A stretch of 64,000 nucleotides of DNA from CAVRAW01 sp963716135 (GCA_963716135.1 OY970289.1:806001-870000), one strand, 5' to 3'. Counted from the first letter of the stretch, positions 30,709 to 40,416 are shown. Program-made: numbers and translations. Notes: generated by a model not told the origin, from the letters alone.

Positions 30709-32618
30709 ATGTTGCTCGTGTCCAAGTCGAAAAAACAAAAGCAACGCGGCAACTTGCCTCCTGCCGCTGGAGGACTGTCCCCATCGCCGCGCCTGCGGCA
30801 GTTGGGCCTCATGGTATTGCTGGTAATCGCCATTTGCGTGCCTTACTTGCCTGCCATGCAAGGCGGATTCCTTTGGGACGACAATGCGCATGTCACGAAG
30901 CAAGAGCTGCAGTCGTGGCACGGTTTGGCGCACATCTGGTTCGATCTGGCGCAACCCAGCAGTACTATCCCTTGTTGCACAGCGCCTTCTGGATTGAACA
31001 CCACCTGTGGGATGACCACCCGCTGGGCTACCATCTGTTGAATCTTGCGCTGCACGCCGCGGACGTGTTCTTGGTCTGGCTAATCCTGCGGAAGCTCGCC
31101 ATTCCCGGCGCGCTCCTGGCCGCAGCCATCTTCGCCTGGCACCCTGTGCAGGTGGAATCGGTGGCCTGGATCACCGAACAAAAAAACACGCTCTCGGCCG
31201 TGTTCTATCTGAGCGCCTTGTTGACATACCTGTACTTCGACCACACGCGCCGCAGCTCGCACTATGCGCTCGCGCTGGGGCTGTTCGTGCTGGCGGTATT
31301 TAGCAAAACGACAACCGTGACTCTTCCCGCCATGCTCCTGGTGATCTTTTGGTGGCAGCGAGGCAGCTTGTCGTGGCGGCGCGACGTTCGGCCCTTAATT
31401 CCGTTTTTCCTGCTGGCTGTGACCGCCGGCTTGTTCATCGCTTGGGTGGAGTGGAAGGTCATCGGCGCGGAAGGAGCCGCGTTCGCGTTGACATTCGTCG
31501 AAAGAGGGTTGCTGGCCGCCCGTGGAATTTGGTTCTACTTCGGGAAACTGGTTTGGCCGGCAAACTTGATCTTCGTCTATCCCCGCTGGCAAATCGATGC
31601 CTCGGCATGGTGGCAATGGCTCTTCCCACTAGCCGTCGCGGCGGTGTTGATCGCGCTGTGGCTGTTGCGCCGGCGGTGGCGAGCGCCGCTCGCCGGCTGG
31701 CTGTTCTTCATCGGCACACTATTTCCCGTCCTCGGCTTCTTCAATGCATATCTATTCAGATACACCTACGTAGCCGATCACTTCCAGTATCTGGCCAGCC
31801 TGGGCATGTTCGTGCTGGTCTCAGCGTGGATCGCTCTGCTTTTGGACCGCTGGCCCGGGGTCGCACGCCATATCGGCCGGGGATTGTGTATCGCGCTGCT
31901 TGGCACACTGGCTCTCCTCACCTGGCGGCAAAGCCAAATGTACAGCGACTCCGTAACTCTGTATCAGACCACCATCGATCGAAATCCCGCTTGCTGGATG
32001 GCTTACAATAACTTGGGAGTCGTGTGCCTCGATGCAGGCCAAACGCAACAAGCAATCGAACGCTACGAGCACGCGCTGCAGATCAAGCCGGAATATGCCG
32101 AGGCGCACAATAATCTGGGTGTCGCGCTCGTCAGGCTGGGCAAACTCTCGGAGGCAATCGCGCACTATCAAGAGGCGCTGAAGCTTAAATCCGACTTTTC
32201 CGACGCGCATAACAATCTGGGCAATGCACTGTTGAAATCCAATCGACCGCGGGAAGCCATTCAACAGTACGAACTGGCCCTGCAGCTCAATCCGTACTTT
32301 TCCGACGGCCACACCAACCTGGCGGCGGCACTCGCCGGCGTCGGTCAGTTGCCAGAGGCAATCCAGCAGTATCAACAGGCCTTGCAGCTAAAGCCCGATA
32401 ATTTCGTCGCCCTGGCGAACATGGCCTTGGCTTACGCCAAGATGAAACGCCCCGCCGAGGCCATCGCTGCAGCCGAAAACGCGCTGGGCCTGGCCCGCTC
32501 TTATGGAGATACAGAACTGGCCCAGCAGATTGAAGCCTGGCTCAAGGGATACCGGCAAAAAATGGCCCAGCCACAAGAACCTTCGTCTCCGAATCCCGAT
32601 CTACCCCCATCGTCGTAA
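30709..32618 (+). CDS. TPR membrane protein 15, subtype A (frameshifted), last of the array
   Basis: ATG 30709 lies only 2 bp after gene 14, suggesting translational coupling. N-terminus MLLVSKSKKQKQRGN, then FLWDDNAHVTKQELQSWHGL. The frame breaks at about 30948: CTGGCGC where CTGGGCGC would give the conserved GATQQYYPLLHSAFW, so one G is missing. The second part, HHLWDDHPLGYHLLNLALH to the TAA at 32616-32618, includes HPVQVESVAWITEQKN. Repaired length is about 636 residues with five TPRs, the shortest TPR domain along with gene 3. Its TPR block and LLKSNRPREAI resemble gene 1, so the two ends of the array carry the most similar TPR domains among subtype A. Confidence 0.72.
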
Positions 32619-32661
32619 GGATTTAACCTATCGTCACCGCGGTGCGGGTGGGCAAATAAAT

Positions 32662-32690
32662 AGCCTCCATTTCCAAAGCAGGAGGCTTTC
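32662..32690 (+). terminator. Probable terminator at the end of the TPR array
   Basis: AGCCTCC (32662-32668) can pair with GGAGGCT (32681-32687) across a 12-nt loop and is followed by TTTC. The stem is short and the T-run weak, so this is a modest call. The remainder of 32619-32935 holds a second T-rich stretch and the promoter of the next gene. Confidence 0.45.
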
Positions 32691-32775
32691 CGGCCAGGAA
32701 CGACCTCCGACCCTCCTTTTGGGTGTTCGGTTCGCAAGGTCTCCCCTTTTTTTTCCAGAAATTCCAACAATTTCC

Positions 32776-32804
32776 TTGCTGTAGCTGCATTTTCGGATGA
32801 TAAT
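32776..32804 (+). promoter_or_regulatory. Sigma70-like promoter of PEP-CTERM gene 2
   Basis: TTGCTG at 32776-32781 and GATAAT at 32799-32804 are separated by 17 bp. The preceding GAAATTCCAACAATTTCC lines up with the stretch ahead of the promoter at 157. The predicted leader is about 125 nt. Confidence 0.55.
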
Positions 32805-32935
32805 CCGACCTGGATAAACTTTTTGTCCGTCATTAACGGAATAGACGGAATAGGGTTTCTATTCAAACTATTTGTTGCGAACAGATCCTGAACACACCGC
32901 AAGGCATTCCTCGAAGATAGGTGAAGAAACAGCTT

Positions 32936-35900
32936 ATGAAGAAGTTCACTTTGCTCAGCTCATTTGTCCTTGTACTTTCTTTGACTGCAATCACCGCGTG
33001 GGCAGACACTATTGCCGACTGGACGTTTGAATCCACCACGCCTACTACCTCGGGCCCCCTTTCCCCAGAAATCGGCACGGGTACCGGAACCGCATTTCAC
33101 GCCTCTTCAGGCGCGTTCTTTGGTGCGGTAGGTAACGGATCGCTGAACTCGTGGGCCGCAAACAAATGGCAAGTCGGCGACTATTGGCAATTCTCCGTAA
33201 CCACCACAGGTTATAACGCTCTCTTGATTGATTTTGATGCAATCAGCAGCAACACAGGTCCTGGCTTCCTGTCGCTTCAGTACAGTTTGGATAATAGTTC
33301 GTATACGGCGTTCGGTGCGGACCTCGCGGTTCCACCCCCGCCCAATTGGACAAGCGGTTCATACAACCCCAACGACCACCTCAGTGTCGATGTGAGCAGC
33401 GTAAGCGCGCTCGATAATGCTTCGGTCATATACTTCAGGTTGGTCGACAATTCGACGGTGTCCTCCAATGGCGGCGCCGTTGCCACAACTGGCACTAGCC
33501 GGGTCGATAATTTCACGGTCAGCGGTAATTTCTTTGCCAATAGCACGTACTGGGACACCAATGGCAGCTCGTCGGGTCTGGGCGGTACGGGCACTTGGAA
33601 CACAACCAACACCAACTGGAACGACTATACCGGCACTGGTACTGCCGTTGTTTATGACAACTCTAAGAAGACCATATTTGCCGGCGCGTCGCCCGGCACG
33701 GTGACCATCGCCGCTGGCGGCATCACGGCAAACGGTGGCGTTCAGTTCGACCAAAACTACACCGTTACAAGTGATACATTGACGCTCGGCACCACGAGTA
33801 CCGTGCAAGTCACCAGCGCCGCCGACACCGCCACGATTGCTTCTAAGGTTTCCGGCACCAACGGCCTGACCAAGGCGGGGTCCGGCACCCTGGTGCTCAC
33901 TTCCACTTCGAACGATTTCTCAGGCAACGTCGCCCTGAACGCCGGCACGCTGCAGGTTGCGGCGGATTCCAATCTCGGCAGCACCAGCAATGACATCGTC
34001 TTTGGCGGTGGCAAGCTTAAGGTCACGGATAATTTGTCGTTGTCCAGCGGACGCGATGTGTCCGGCGGCGCTGGTTCAATCGATGTGCCATCGACCAAAA
34101 CATTGACCATCAATGGCACGACGAGCATGGGAACCATGACGCTGACCAATTCCGGCAACGTGCATGTGAATGACGGCTCCCAGACGTCCGGTTTGACATT
34201 TTCAGCCAACAGCGGCAGCGTGACGGTCGGTGACGGCACGGGAACTATCATTGAGAGCGGCAACATCGTCACGCAAGGCACCAGCGGTACGTCAACCATC
34301 AACGGCTCGATCGATTTCGCGAGTAGCTTAAACAGGTCGTTTACCGCCGTCGCTGGCACCACCTTGGTGGTGACCGGCAACGTGAGTCATGATGACTTGC
34401 CCAGCGGCGACAGAGTCTTTCTCAATAACAACGGCGCCACAACTGGCACCATCGATTTGCAGGGGGATAATACGAATTTACCCTCTTCGGTTGGTATGAG
34501 TTTTGCGCTCTCGTTGGGCCCGACTGTGATCGTCCACAACGCCAATAGCTTGGGCAGCGGCACGTTCACATTCCAGTCCGGTCAACTTCATGCTGCCAGT
34601 GCAATCACATTCGGCAGCGGCCTGATCACGCAGATCGGGGCGGCCGGTTCGGACACGCAGCCGCAGTTCGCCGCGACCTTTGAAGGGTCCGATATGGAAT
34701 TCCAAGGACTCGTGCAGGTCAACAAGGGCGGCCCCACCCAGGGGTTAGTTACCGTCAATAACAATACGACTTGGAGCGGCGGCTGGGCGCCTCCACCGGC
34801 ACCGGCACCGAACCTCGCGTCCTTATGGCCGGTAGCGGCAGTCTGACTTTGTCGGGTTCGCTCGACGAAGATATGCCGCTTACGGTCGACCAATTGACGG
34901 TGAACGTCAACAGTGCCATGAGTTCCAACCTCGCGAACATCTCGATCCGTAACGGCGGCACCGTTCGAAACGGCGTGAACAACGCCCTGGCGACCGGATC
35001 GTCGCTGGTCGTGGGAGATGTCGCCACCAGCACGTCGGGCACTTACAACCTCAACGGCTTCAATCAAACGCTCGCTGAGGTGCATTTGATCGACGGCACC
35101 ATTTCTGGTTCCGGTAGTATTCTCACCAGCAGCAGCAATTACGATCTGCATTCCGGCACTGTTTCGGCAAGACTCGCTGGAACTGTTGGTGTGGTGAAGA
35201 CAACCGCCGGTACCGTCACCCTCTCCGGCAACAACACCTATAGTGGTGGAACCACGGTCGACGGAGGCACACTGATCGTCGGCCACTACCATGGCTTGGG
35301 AAACAGCAACCTGACGATCAATGGCACCAACACGGTTCAGTTGGCAGAAGGCATCACCAGCACCAATGCTGCTGGATCCGGTGCTGTGCAACTGGACTAT
35401 TTGTCGATCGCCGGCGGCGCAACTCCCACCGCCTTTTTTGACATCACCGATAACAACCTGATCGTGCACAACGGCGACTTCAACACGTTGAGCGCTCAGG
35501 TCACAAATTCGTTGTACTCCGGTTTTTGGGCGGGTGAGGGCATCGGCAGTAGCACCGCGAACACCGACGGAAACGGAGACAAGGCCATCGGGATCGTCAG
35601 CAACGACGATGGCGGTGGCGGTGCGTTTTTCACCTCTTGGCCGAGTGGTGCCGACTCCGGCGGCGCCGTATCGACCACCAATACTGACGTCCTGATTCGG
35701 TACACCTACTTCGGTGATGCCAACCTCGACGGCATAACGGACGCTGACGAAGACTTCTCGCTGTGGCTCACCGGTTCTACCAGTGAAGGTGCGCTAGGCG
35801 GCTGGCTCTTTGGCGACTTCAATTATGACGGCCAGGTGGACAACTCCGACGACTACGCGTTGTGGCTCACTGGCGCCACCTCCGGCGGCAGTCCGTTGGG

Positions 35901-36003
35901 TGGCGGCGTCCAGCCGGTGCCCGAGCCCAGCACCTTGCTGCTGGCCGCACTGGGTCTGGCCGGAGTCGCGGCCTTTGCTCGTCGGCGACGCGTTGCTGGT
36001 TGA
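32936..36003 (+). CDS. Large PEP-CTERM protein with autotransporter-type repeats and dockerin-like region (frameshifted)
   Basis: Repaired length is about 1022 residues. Signal peptide MKKFTLLSSFVLVLSL to AWA; the mature start TIADWTFESTTPTTSGPLSP repeats that of the short PEP-CTERM protein at 303. The middle is a long Gly/Ser/Thr/Asn-rich beta-repeat region with two good autotransporter-associated strand repeats (GSGTLVLTSTSNDFSG, ALNAGTLQV; and GTVTLSGNNTYSGGT, VDGGTLIVG). Near the end GDANLDGITDADED and GDFNYDGQVDNSDDYALWL form two calcium-binding, dockerin-like loops. The tail is VPEPSTLLLAALGLAG followed by ARRRRVAG. The frame is lost at about 34780-34786, where GGCGGCTGGG lacks one base; the second part runs from LGASTGTGTEPRVLMAG to TGA 36001-36003. 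GTG 32921 is an alternative start. Likely anchored in the envelope and a candidate substrate for neighbouring glycosyltransferases. Confidence 0.82.
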
Positions 36004-36020
36004 AGCGTGATAGTTAAAGT

Positions 36021-36046
36021 CCTCGGCAGAACCTGTTCTGCCGAGG
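36021..36046 (+). terminator. Stem-loop after PEP-CTERM gene 2
   Basis: A perfect 11-bp inverted repeat (36021-36031 with 36036-36046) with a 4-nt loop lies 17 bp after the stop codon. No T-run follows, so it may act with the next hairpin or stabilise the mRNA 3' end. Confidence 0.6.
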
Positions 36047-36060
36047 CATAGAAATACGTT

Positions 36061-36097
36061 ACGGGCGGGCCAGGAGTGCTACTCCTGGCCCGCCCGT
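36061..36097. terminator. Second, 16-bp perfect stem-loop
   Basis: Bases 36061-36076 and 36082-36097 are perfectly complementary around a 5-nt loop. The very GC-rich stem lies 14 bp after the first hairpin, without a T-run. It works on either strand and forms a double barrier between the PEP-CTERM gene and the DUF1559 gene. Confidence 0.6.
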
Positions 36098-36450
36098 TGT
36101 CATTTGGTCCTGGCGATATTTCGACATCGAAACGATATTTGGCGACCTTGCCTCGGCATACCCGGCGAGGGGGGATTCCGCCTTTCTTTTGCTCTTGCTG
36201 GACAAGGGCATGGCATTTCGATACATTGAATTCATGGTCCGTGCGGTCTGGTCTTGCACCACCGTAGGACCTGTCGGTGTCAGTTCACACCGCTTCCAAA
36301 TGCGGTGGATGTCGCAACAGCAGCGTCATGTCTCTAGGGTTTGCGCTCGCGGCAGTAAAGAGAAGAGTCTCTGCATGCAGGATCAGTTTTCTCAATTGGC
36401 AATTTGCGGTTGGTCTCCATCTTCGTTCATTTTATTTTCATAGGTGCCCC
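36098..36450. other. Intergenic region, leader of the DUF1559 gene
   Basis: About 350 bp with no supportable gene; an open frame runs in from upstream of the DUF1559 start but has no homology-like features. AGGTG at 36442-36446 is the ribosome-binding site of the next gene. I see no clear promoter consensus. Confidence 0.5.
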
Positions 36451-37788
36451 ATGGCAGACAACGGTTCGAGCTCTTATCCCCATCGTCGCGGCGTCTCTGT
36501 CGCGAACTTGCGCTTCGACAGGTCTCGGGCAGTACGCAAGCGCCGCAGTTCCGCTTTCACTCTTGTCGAACTGCTGGTAGTCATTGCCATCATCACCGTG
36601 CTGATCGCGTTGCTCTTGCCGGCCATCCAAGCGGCGCACGAAGCAGCGCGTAGAAGCACTTGCCTGAACAGCTTGAAGCAAATGGGCCTGGGTGTTACCA
36701 ACTATTACAGCGCGAATAAAGCATTTCCTCAAGGACGAAAGCTGCCGGACTGGATCTCTAATTCCACGCAAAAGCCCCCGACGCCTAGTTACAGCTCCTA
36801 TACAAATGTGGCCGCGTCCAACGCGACGACCGGATTTTACTCGGTTCATGTTTGGATCTTGCCGTTTATGGAACAGCAAACGGTCTACAAGATGATCAAG
36901 TTCGACAAGCCGCTTACGACCGTCATGGAAGCTCCTGCCGGAACTCCCTTTAACCCCAGTTTCCAAGCGTTCGCCACGGCCGACGCGCTGTTTATCTGCC
37001 CCAGCGATCCCAACACTTCGACCACCAGGTATTCCGAAAACAACTACCGGTACAATTTCGGCGGCTCGACGCCATATGCGGGTGCCGTTAGCACCTCGAC
37101 GACGACGGTTTTCCCGTTCTTCACCATTAACGAAGCCAGCCAAGGCAACGGAGCATTCACGATCGGCAAGGGACTAAAACAGAAAGACTTCACCGACGGC
37201 ACGTCCAAGACCGTCTTTTTCGCGGAACGCACCAAGGGAATCGCGGGGGCCTCCGGCACCGATGTACCGACCAAAGATGACATGGTTACGATGCCCTCTC
37301 GCACCGGCGCGCCCATGCCCGGAGTTAGTGCGTCACCCCCGGACTTCGCTAAGGACGTGGACGCGATTTACAAAGATTGCGCGAATTACACTCCCACCGC
37401 ATCGAATTTCGATTTCTTGGCGATGGGACGTTGGGACCAAGCCCATCCCTCCAGTGGCAACACCTATTCGGACGGTTGGCCGTTTGGCATGTACGCCGCC
37501 ACGCAGTACAACCACGTGGCGCCTCCCAACTGGTCGGGATATGATTGTGGCAACTTCAGTGCAATCGCCGATACGCCGGGTGAACATGGCATCGTTTCTG
37601 CCCGCAGCAAGCACCCGGGCGTTGTAAATGCTTGTTTCGGCGATGGTCATTCGGCCGCGATTTCCGACGGCATTGATGTCCTTGTGTGGCGGGCCCTCGG
37701 AACCCGAAATGGTTCGGACACCGAGGTCGATCCAAATAATGCTGCTCTTCGAATTCCAAACGCCAGCGAAGCTTCACCGAAGTACTAA
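36451..37788 (+). CDS. DUF1559 domain protein with type IV pilin-like N-terminus
   Basis: 445 residues. After a basic leader (RKRRSS), residues about 32-60 are AFTLVELLVVIAIITVLIAL followed by LPAIQAAHEAAR, the hallmark prepilin-like start of this planctomycete-expanded family. The middle is the DUF1559 body; near the C-terminus ACFGDGHSAAISDGID and WRALGTRNG match the family's H-x-DG end motif. These proteins are thought to be pseudopilin-like surface or envelope proteins; no specific role is known. ATG 36451 is chosen because AGGTG lies 4-8 bp upstream; the in-frame upstream extension has no family similarity. The GFT of most members is AFT here. A good terminator follows. Confidence 0.9.
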   Translation: MADNGSSSYPHRRGVSVANLRFDRSRAVRKRRSSAFTLVELLVVIAIITVLIALLLPAIQAAHEAARRSTCLNSLKQMGLGVTNYYSANKAFPQGRKLPDWISNSTQKPPTPSYSSYTNVAASNATTGFYSVHVWILPFMEQQTVYKMIKFDKPLTTVMEAPAGTPFNPSFQAFATADALFICPSDPNTSTTRYSENNYRYNFGGSTPYAGAVSTSTTTVFPFFTINEASQGNGAFTIGKGLKQKDFTDGTSKTVFFAERTKGIAGASGTDVPTKDDMVTMPSRTGAPMPGVSASPPDFAKDVDAIYKDCANYTPTASNFDFLAMGRWDQAHPSSGNTYSDGWPFGMYAATQYNHVAPPNWSGYDCGNFSAIADTPGEHGIVSARSKHPGVVNACFGDGHSAAISDGIDVLVWRALGTRNGSDTEVDPNNAALRIPNASEASPKY

Positions 37789-37827
37789 CCGACGGCTTCC
37801 ACGAGCCTTTTTTTCAATCCTGCACAG

Positions 37828-37860
37828 CCGCGGCGACTCTTCTGTCGTCGCGGTTTTTTT
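37828..37860 (+). terminator. Rho-independent terminator after the DUF1559 gene
   Basis: A 10-bp stem with one G-T pair (37828-37837 with 37844-37853), 6-nt loop, then seven T residues. Confidence 0.85.
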
Positions 37861-38042
37861 GTTCATTTATAAGGCGCTGCAGACCGCCCCGCGCTGTGCG
37901 ATTTTCCCTAATGCGGCTCCACGAGCTTTTGACTGCTTCGCCTCACGTCGCTTATTCCCTGCCGGGTTGCAACTTGCCGCCGCGAAACTACGATATTCGT
38001 TAGTCGCTCCTGCTGCCTCTCATCCTTTAACCACCTCCACCC

Positions 38043-38903
38043 ATGAACCGATCCACTCGCTTCACTCGCCTCGGCTCCTTCACCCTGATCTTGTTGGTCA
38101 CCGTTTCGGCCCTGGGGTGGCAAAAGGATAAGCCGCAGCTCAGTGACAATCAGCGCGGCCTGCTGTTCGCCGATCTGTGGATGCAGACCTCCGGCGAATA
38201 CACGGCCTGCTGCTTGCAAACCTATCGAATCGCCGGCGATCAAGTGGAGCGCAATTTGAAGAATCTGCAGGCGCGGGAAATTGGCCTCCCTGCCGAACAA
38301 CGCGGCAAGCCCCCGGCGGTGATTATGGACGTCGACGAAACCACGGTCGACAACGGCGCCTATCAAACCTATCTGTATGACAACGGAATCGATTTCACCG
38401 TGGAGAGCTTCACGAAATTCGTCACCGAGCAACGGGCCTTGATCCGCCTGGTGCCGGGGGTCAAAGACTTCATCGCCCGCATGGATGCGCTGGGAGTGAC
38501 GGTCATCTGCATCACCGACCGCACGGAAGAATCGCGCAAGGCGACCATCGAAACGCTGGCGCGTGGCGGAATCAACACCAACGGAATGGAAGATCCCGAA
38601 GGCGTGCGGCTGATTATGGGACACGGCGAACATGACAAGGTCAGCCGACGCGCCAAAGCCCTGGCCAAGTATCAAGTCATCGGACTCGTCGGCGACCAAT
38701 TGGGAGACTTCAGCGACGAGTTCACCCCCAAAGGCGCAAATCTGAGCGTCCAGCAATCCATCGATATGCGCCGCGACGCTGTCTACGCGGCACGAGGCAA
38801 ATTCGGCGTCGAATGGTTCCTTTTGCCTCAGCCCATTTACGGCTCGTGGCAACGGCTGCTCAAAGGCGATGCCGCCCAATATCTGCGGCGGGCGGAAAAA
38901 TAG
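38043..38903 (+). CDS. Secreted HAD-type acid phosphatase (class C / 5'-nucleotidase e(P4)-like)
   Basis: 286 residues with an N-terminal signal sequence (residues about 1-25; no lipobox Cys). VIMDVDETTVDN carries the DxD nucleophile pair of HAD subfamily IIIB; CITDRTEESR is the second motif and LVGDQLGDFSDEF supplies the acidic metal-binding motif. The spacing and GEYTACCLQTYR start fit the class C nonspecific acid phosphatases, which dephosphorylate nucleotides and other monophosphates outside the cytoplasm. Lack of the lipoprotein Cys suggests a soluble periplasmic form. It stands alone behind the DUF1559 terminator and is followed by a secreted unknown protein on the same strand. Confidence 0.88.
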   Translation: MNRSTRFTRLGSFTLILLVTVSALGWQKDKPQLSDNQRGLLFADLWMQTSGEYTACCLQTYRIAGDQVERNLKNLQAREIGLPAEQRGKPPAVIMDVDETTVDNGAYQTYLYDNGIDFTVESFTKFVTEQRALIRLVPGVKDFIARMDALGVTVICITDRTEESRKATIETLARGGINTNGMEDPEGVRLIMGHGEHDKVSRRAKALAKYQVIGLVGDQLGDFSDEFTPKGANLSVQQSIDMRRDAVYAARGKFGVEWFLLPQPIYGSWQRLLKGDAAQYLRRAEK

Positions 38904-39061
38904 CCCTGCGGCATCATGCCAGCAGATCTCCGGCGGCCCCCTTTCCGGCTGCTTTGCTGCTCAATCGCTCTTGCTTCGCCCGGCCGGCGGGCCAGTACAA
39001 TCGCCGGCCACGGATGAAGGCCGCGCCCGATCGTCGCAGCGCACTGCTAATTTGCCCCCCT

Positions 39062-39892
39062 ATGTACGCTCCACGCCAACTTCGATGCTCGTGTTGGATG
39101 ACTGTGATAGCGACGCTCTCGATGGCGACCAGACTACTGCTCGCCGAATCGCACACCGAGGCGCCCGACACGGTCCCCGCAGCGTCCTCGCCCAACGAAG
39201 CCTTGGCCGCTCTCGCCCGCGAAACGCTTTTGAACGCTTTGCCCGCCCAGTATGAAAAACGCCAAAACTGGGGACACCAAAAGCAAACGGTCGTCGGTTA
39301 CCAGTGGGTTCTCCGCGACGGCGATTGGCATTTGGATAAACGAACCAAACCGCTCAACGATGGTCTCTGGCGGATGTATCGCGTACGGCTGGTGAATCCG
39401 CAGCGTAGCCTGCACCTCCACATCACGCCGAAGCCCGCGGAAAACGGCCGCACGGCGCTGGAAGTCCTCCTCACCGCCCGGCTCCACACGGAAGCCTGGC
39501 AGGAGCAATGGCGATCGGGCATCAAGGGATTGAACTTCTATTTAGAAGCCGAAACGACCGTCCAAGTGCGGCTCAACGTGGATATCGCGATTCAAGCCGC
39601 TTCTGAAGAAAGTTTCGGAACGATCGAAGTGCGACCGCACGTCAACAGCGTCGGTTTGCGGCTGCTCGATCTGAAGGTCGAGCGGATCGACAAAATCGGC
39701 GGCGACGTGGCTCGCGAGCTGGGACGCGCGCTCCAAGACGTCGTCGCCGATGAACTGCATCAGCGCGAGCCGGAATTGGCCGCTAAAATGAACGCCGAAA
39801 TCGAAAAGCACCGCGACAAGCTGCGATTCTCCCCTTCCCAAATCGTCGAACTCGGGTGGGATAAAGTGCAATCGCTGCTGGGAACACACTGA
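39062..39892 (+). CDS. Secreted protein of unknown function
   Basis: 276 residues from ATG 39062 (MYAPRQLRCSCWMTVIATLS, a plausible signal sequence); ATG 39014 in the same frame is an alternative start. I do not recognise the family. The mature part has alternating beta-strand character (YRVRLVNPQRSLHLHITP, TTVQVRLNVDIAIQ) and a charged C-terminal helical stretch (ELHQREPELAAKMNAEIEKH), reminiscent of lipid- or protein-binding periplasmic sheets, but this is only an impression. Same strand as the phosphatase, gap about 160 bp. Confidence 0.65.
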   Translation: MYAPRQLRCSCWMTVIATLSMATRLLLAESHTEAPDTVPAASSPNEALAALARETLLNALPAQYEKRQNWGHQKQTVVGYQWVLRDGDWHLDKRTKPLNDGLWRMYRVRLVNPQRSLHLHITPKPAENGRTALEVLLTARLHTEAWQEQWRSGIKGLNFYLEAETTVQVRLNVDIAIQAASEESFGTIEVRPHVNSVGLRLLDLKVERIDKIGGDVARELGRALQDVVADELHQREPELAAKMNAEIEKHRDKLRFSPSQIVELGWDKVQSLLGTH

Positions 39893-39955
39893 TCGATCCG
39901 CGCAAAGCGTGCCTCATGGCGGCCGGACGTGAACAAAAAGCTTCAGGAGACGACT

Positions 39956-40399
39956 ATGGCCAGCGCCGATAAATTGCAGCAACCTCCACACGGCCTCCGT
40001 TCGCCCACCGGCGAGGAACAGCGCACCTATCTCGCCGGCGAGCGCACCTTGCTGGCCTGGATTCGCACCAGCTTGGCGCTGATGGGGTTCGGCTTCCTGG
40101 TCGCCAAGTTCGGATTGTTTCTCCGCGAAGTCGTGGCGCTGCGCATTGGCCAAGGAGCGGCCGACGCCCAGGTGCTGGTGCCGCACACAGGGCTGTCGCT
40201 TTGGATCGGAGTAGCCCTGGTGGGCTTCGGCTTGTTCATCAACATCTATGCCGCCCAGGAGCACATCCGTTTCGTCCGGCAGTTCGCTGGAACGGACTTA
40301 GTCGCGCCCCGCCGATACGTCGCCCAAATGGCGATGCTCGCGGCGCTGGCCGTGCTGGGCGCGGTCATGGCCGCCTATCTGGTGCTCGTGGGAAAATAA
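39956..40399 (+). CDS. DUF202 (YidH-type) inner-membrane protein
   Basis: 147 residues. The family motif LAGERTLLAWIRTSLALMGF (residues about 27-46) is followed by three membrane segments, the second in LSLWIGVALVGFGLFINIY and the third in MAMLAALAVLGAVMAAYLVL. The function of DUF202 proteins is not settled. ATG 39956 is supported by AGGAGA 6-11 bp upstream; GTG 39929 would add nine residues without benefit. It converges with the glycosylase gene on the opposite strand, with only 17 bp between stop codons. Confidence 0.88.
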   Translation: MASADKLQQPPHGLRSPTGEEQRTYLAGERTLLAWIRTSLALMGFGFLVAKFGLFLREVVALRIGQGAADAQVLVPHTGLSLWIGVALVGFGLFINIYAAQEHIRFVRQFAGTDLVAPRRYVAQMAMLAALAVLGAVMAAYLVLVGK

Positions 40400-40416
40400 T
40401 CGCCGCGGGCAAATTA

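Noticed and set aside
2400..32540. Regular about 102-bp periodic repeats that might suggest a CRISPR array or satellite
   Set aside because: The period is that of coding TPR units (34 residues) inside open frames, with diverged repeats and no spacers.
36098..36450. Extending the DUF1559 protein upstream to 36277
   Set aside because: The added residues have no family similarity, and a ribosome-binding site stands before ATG 36451.
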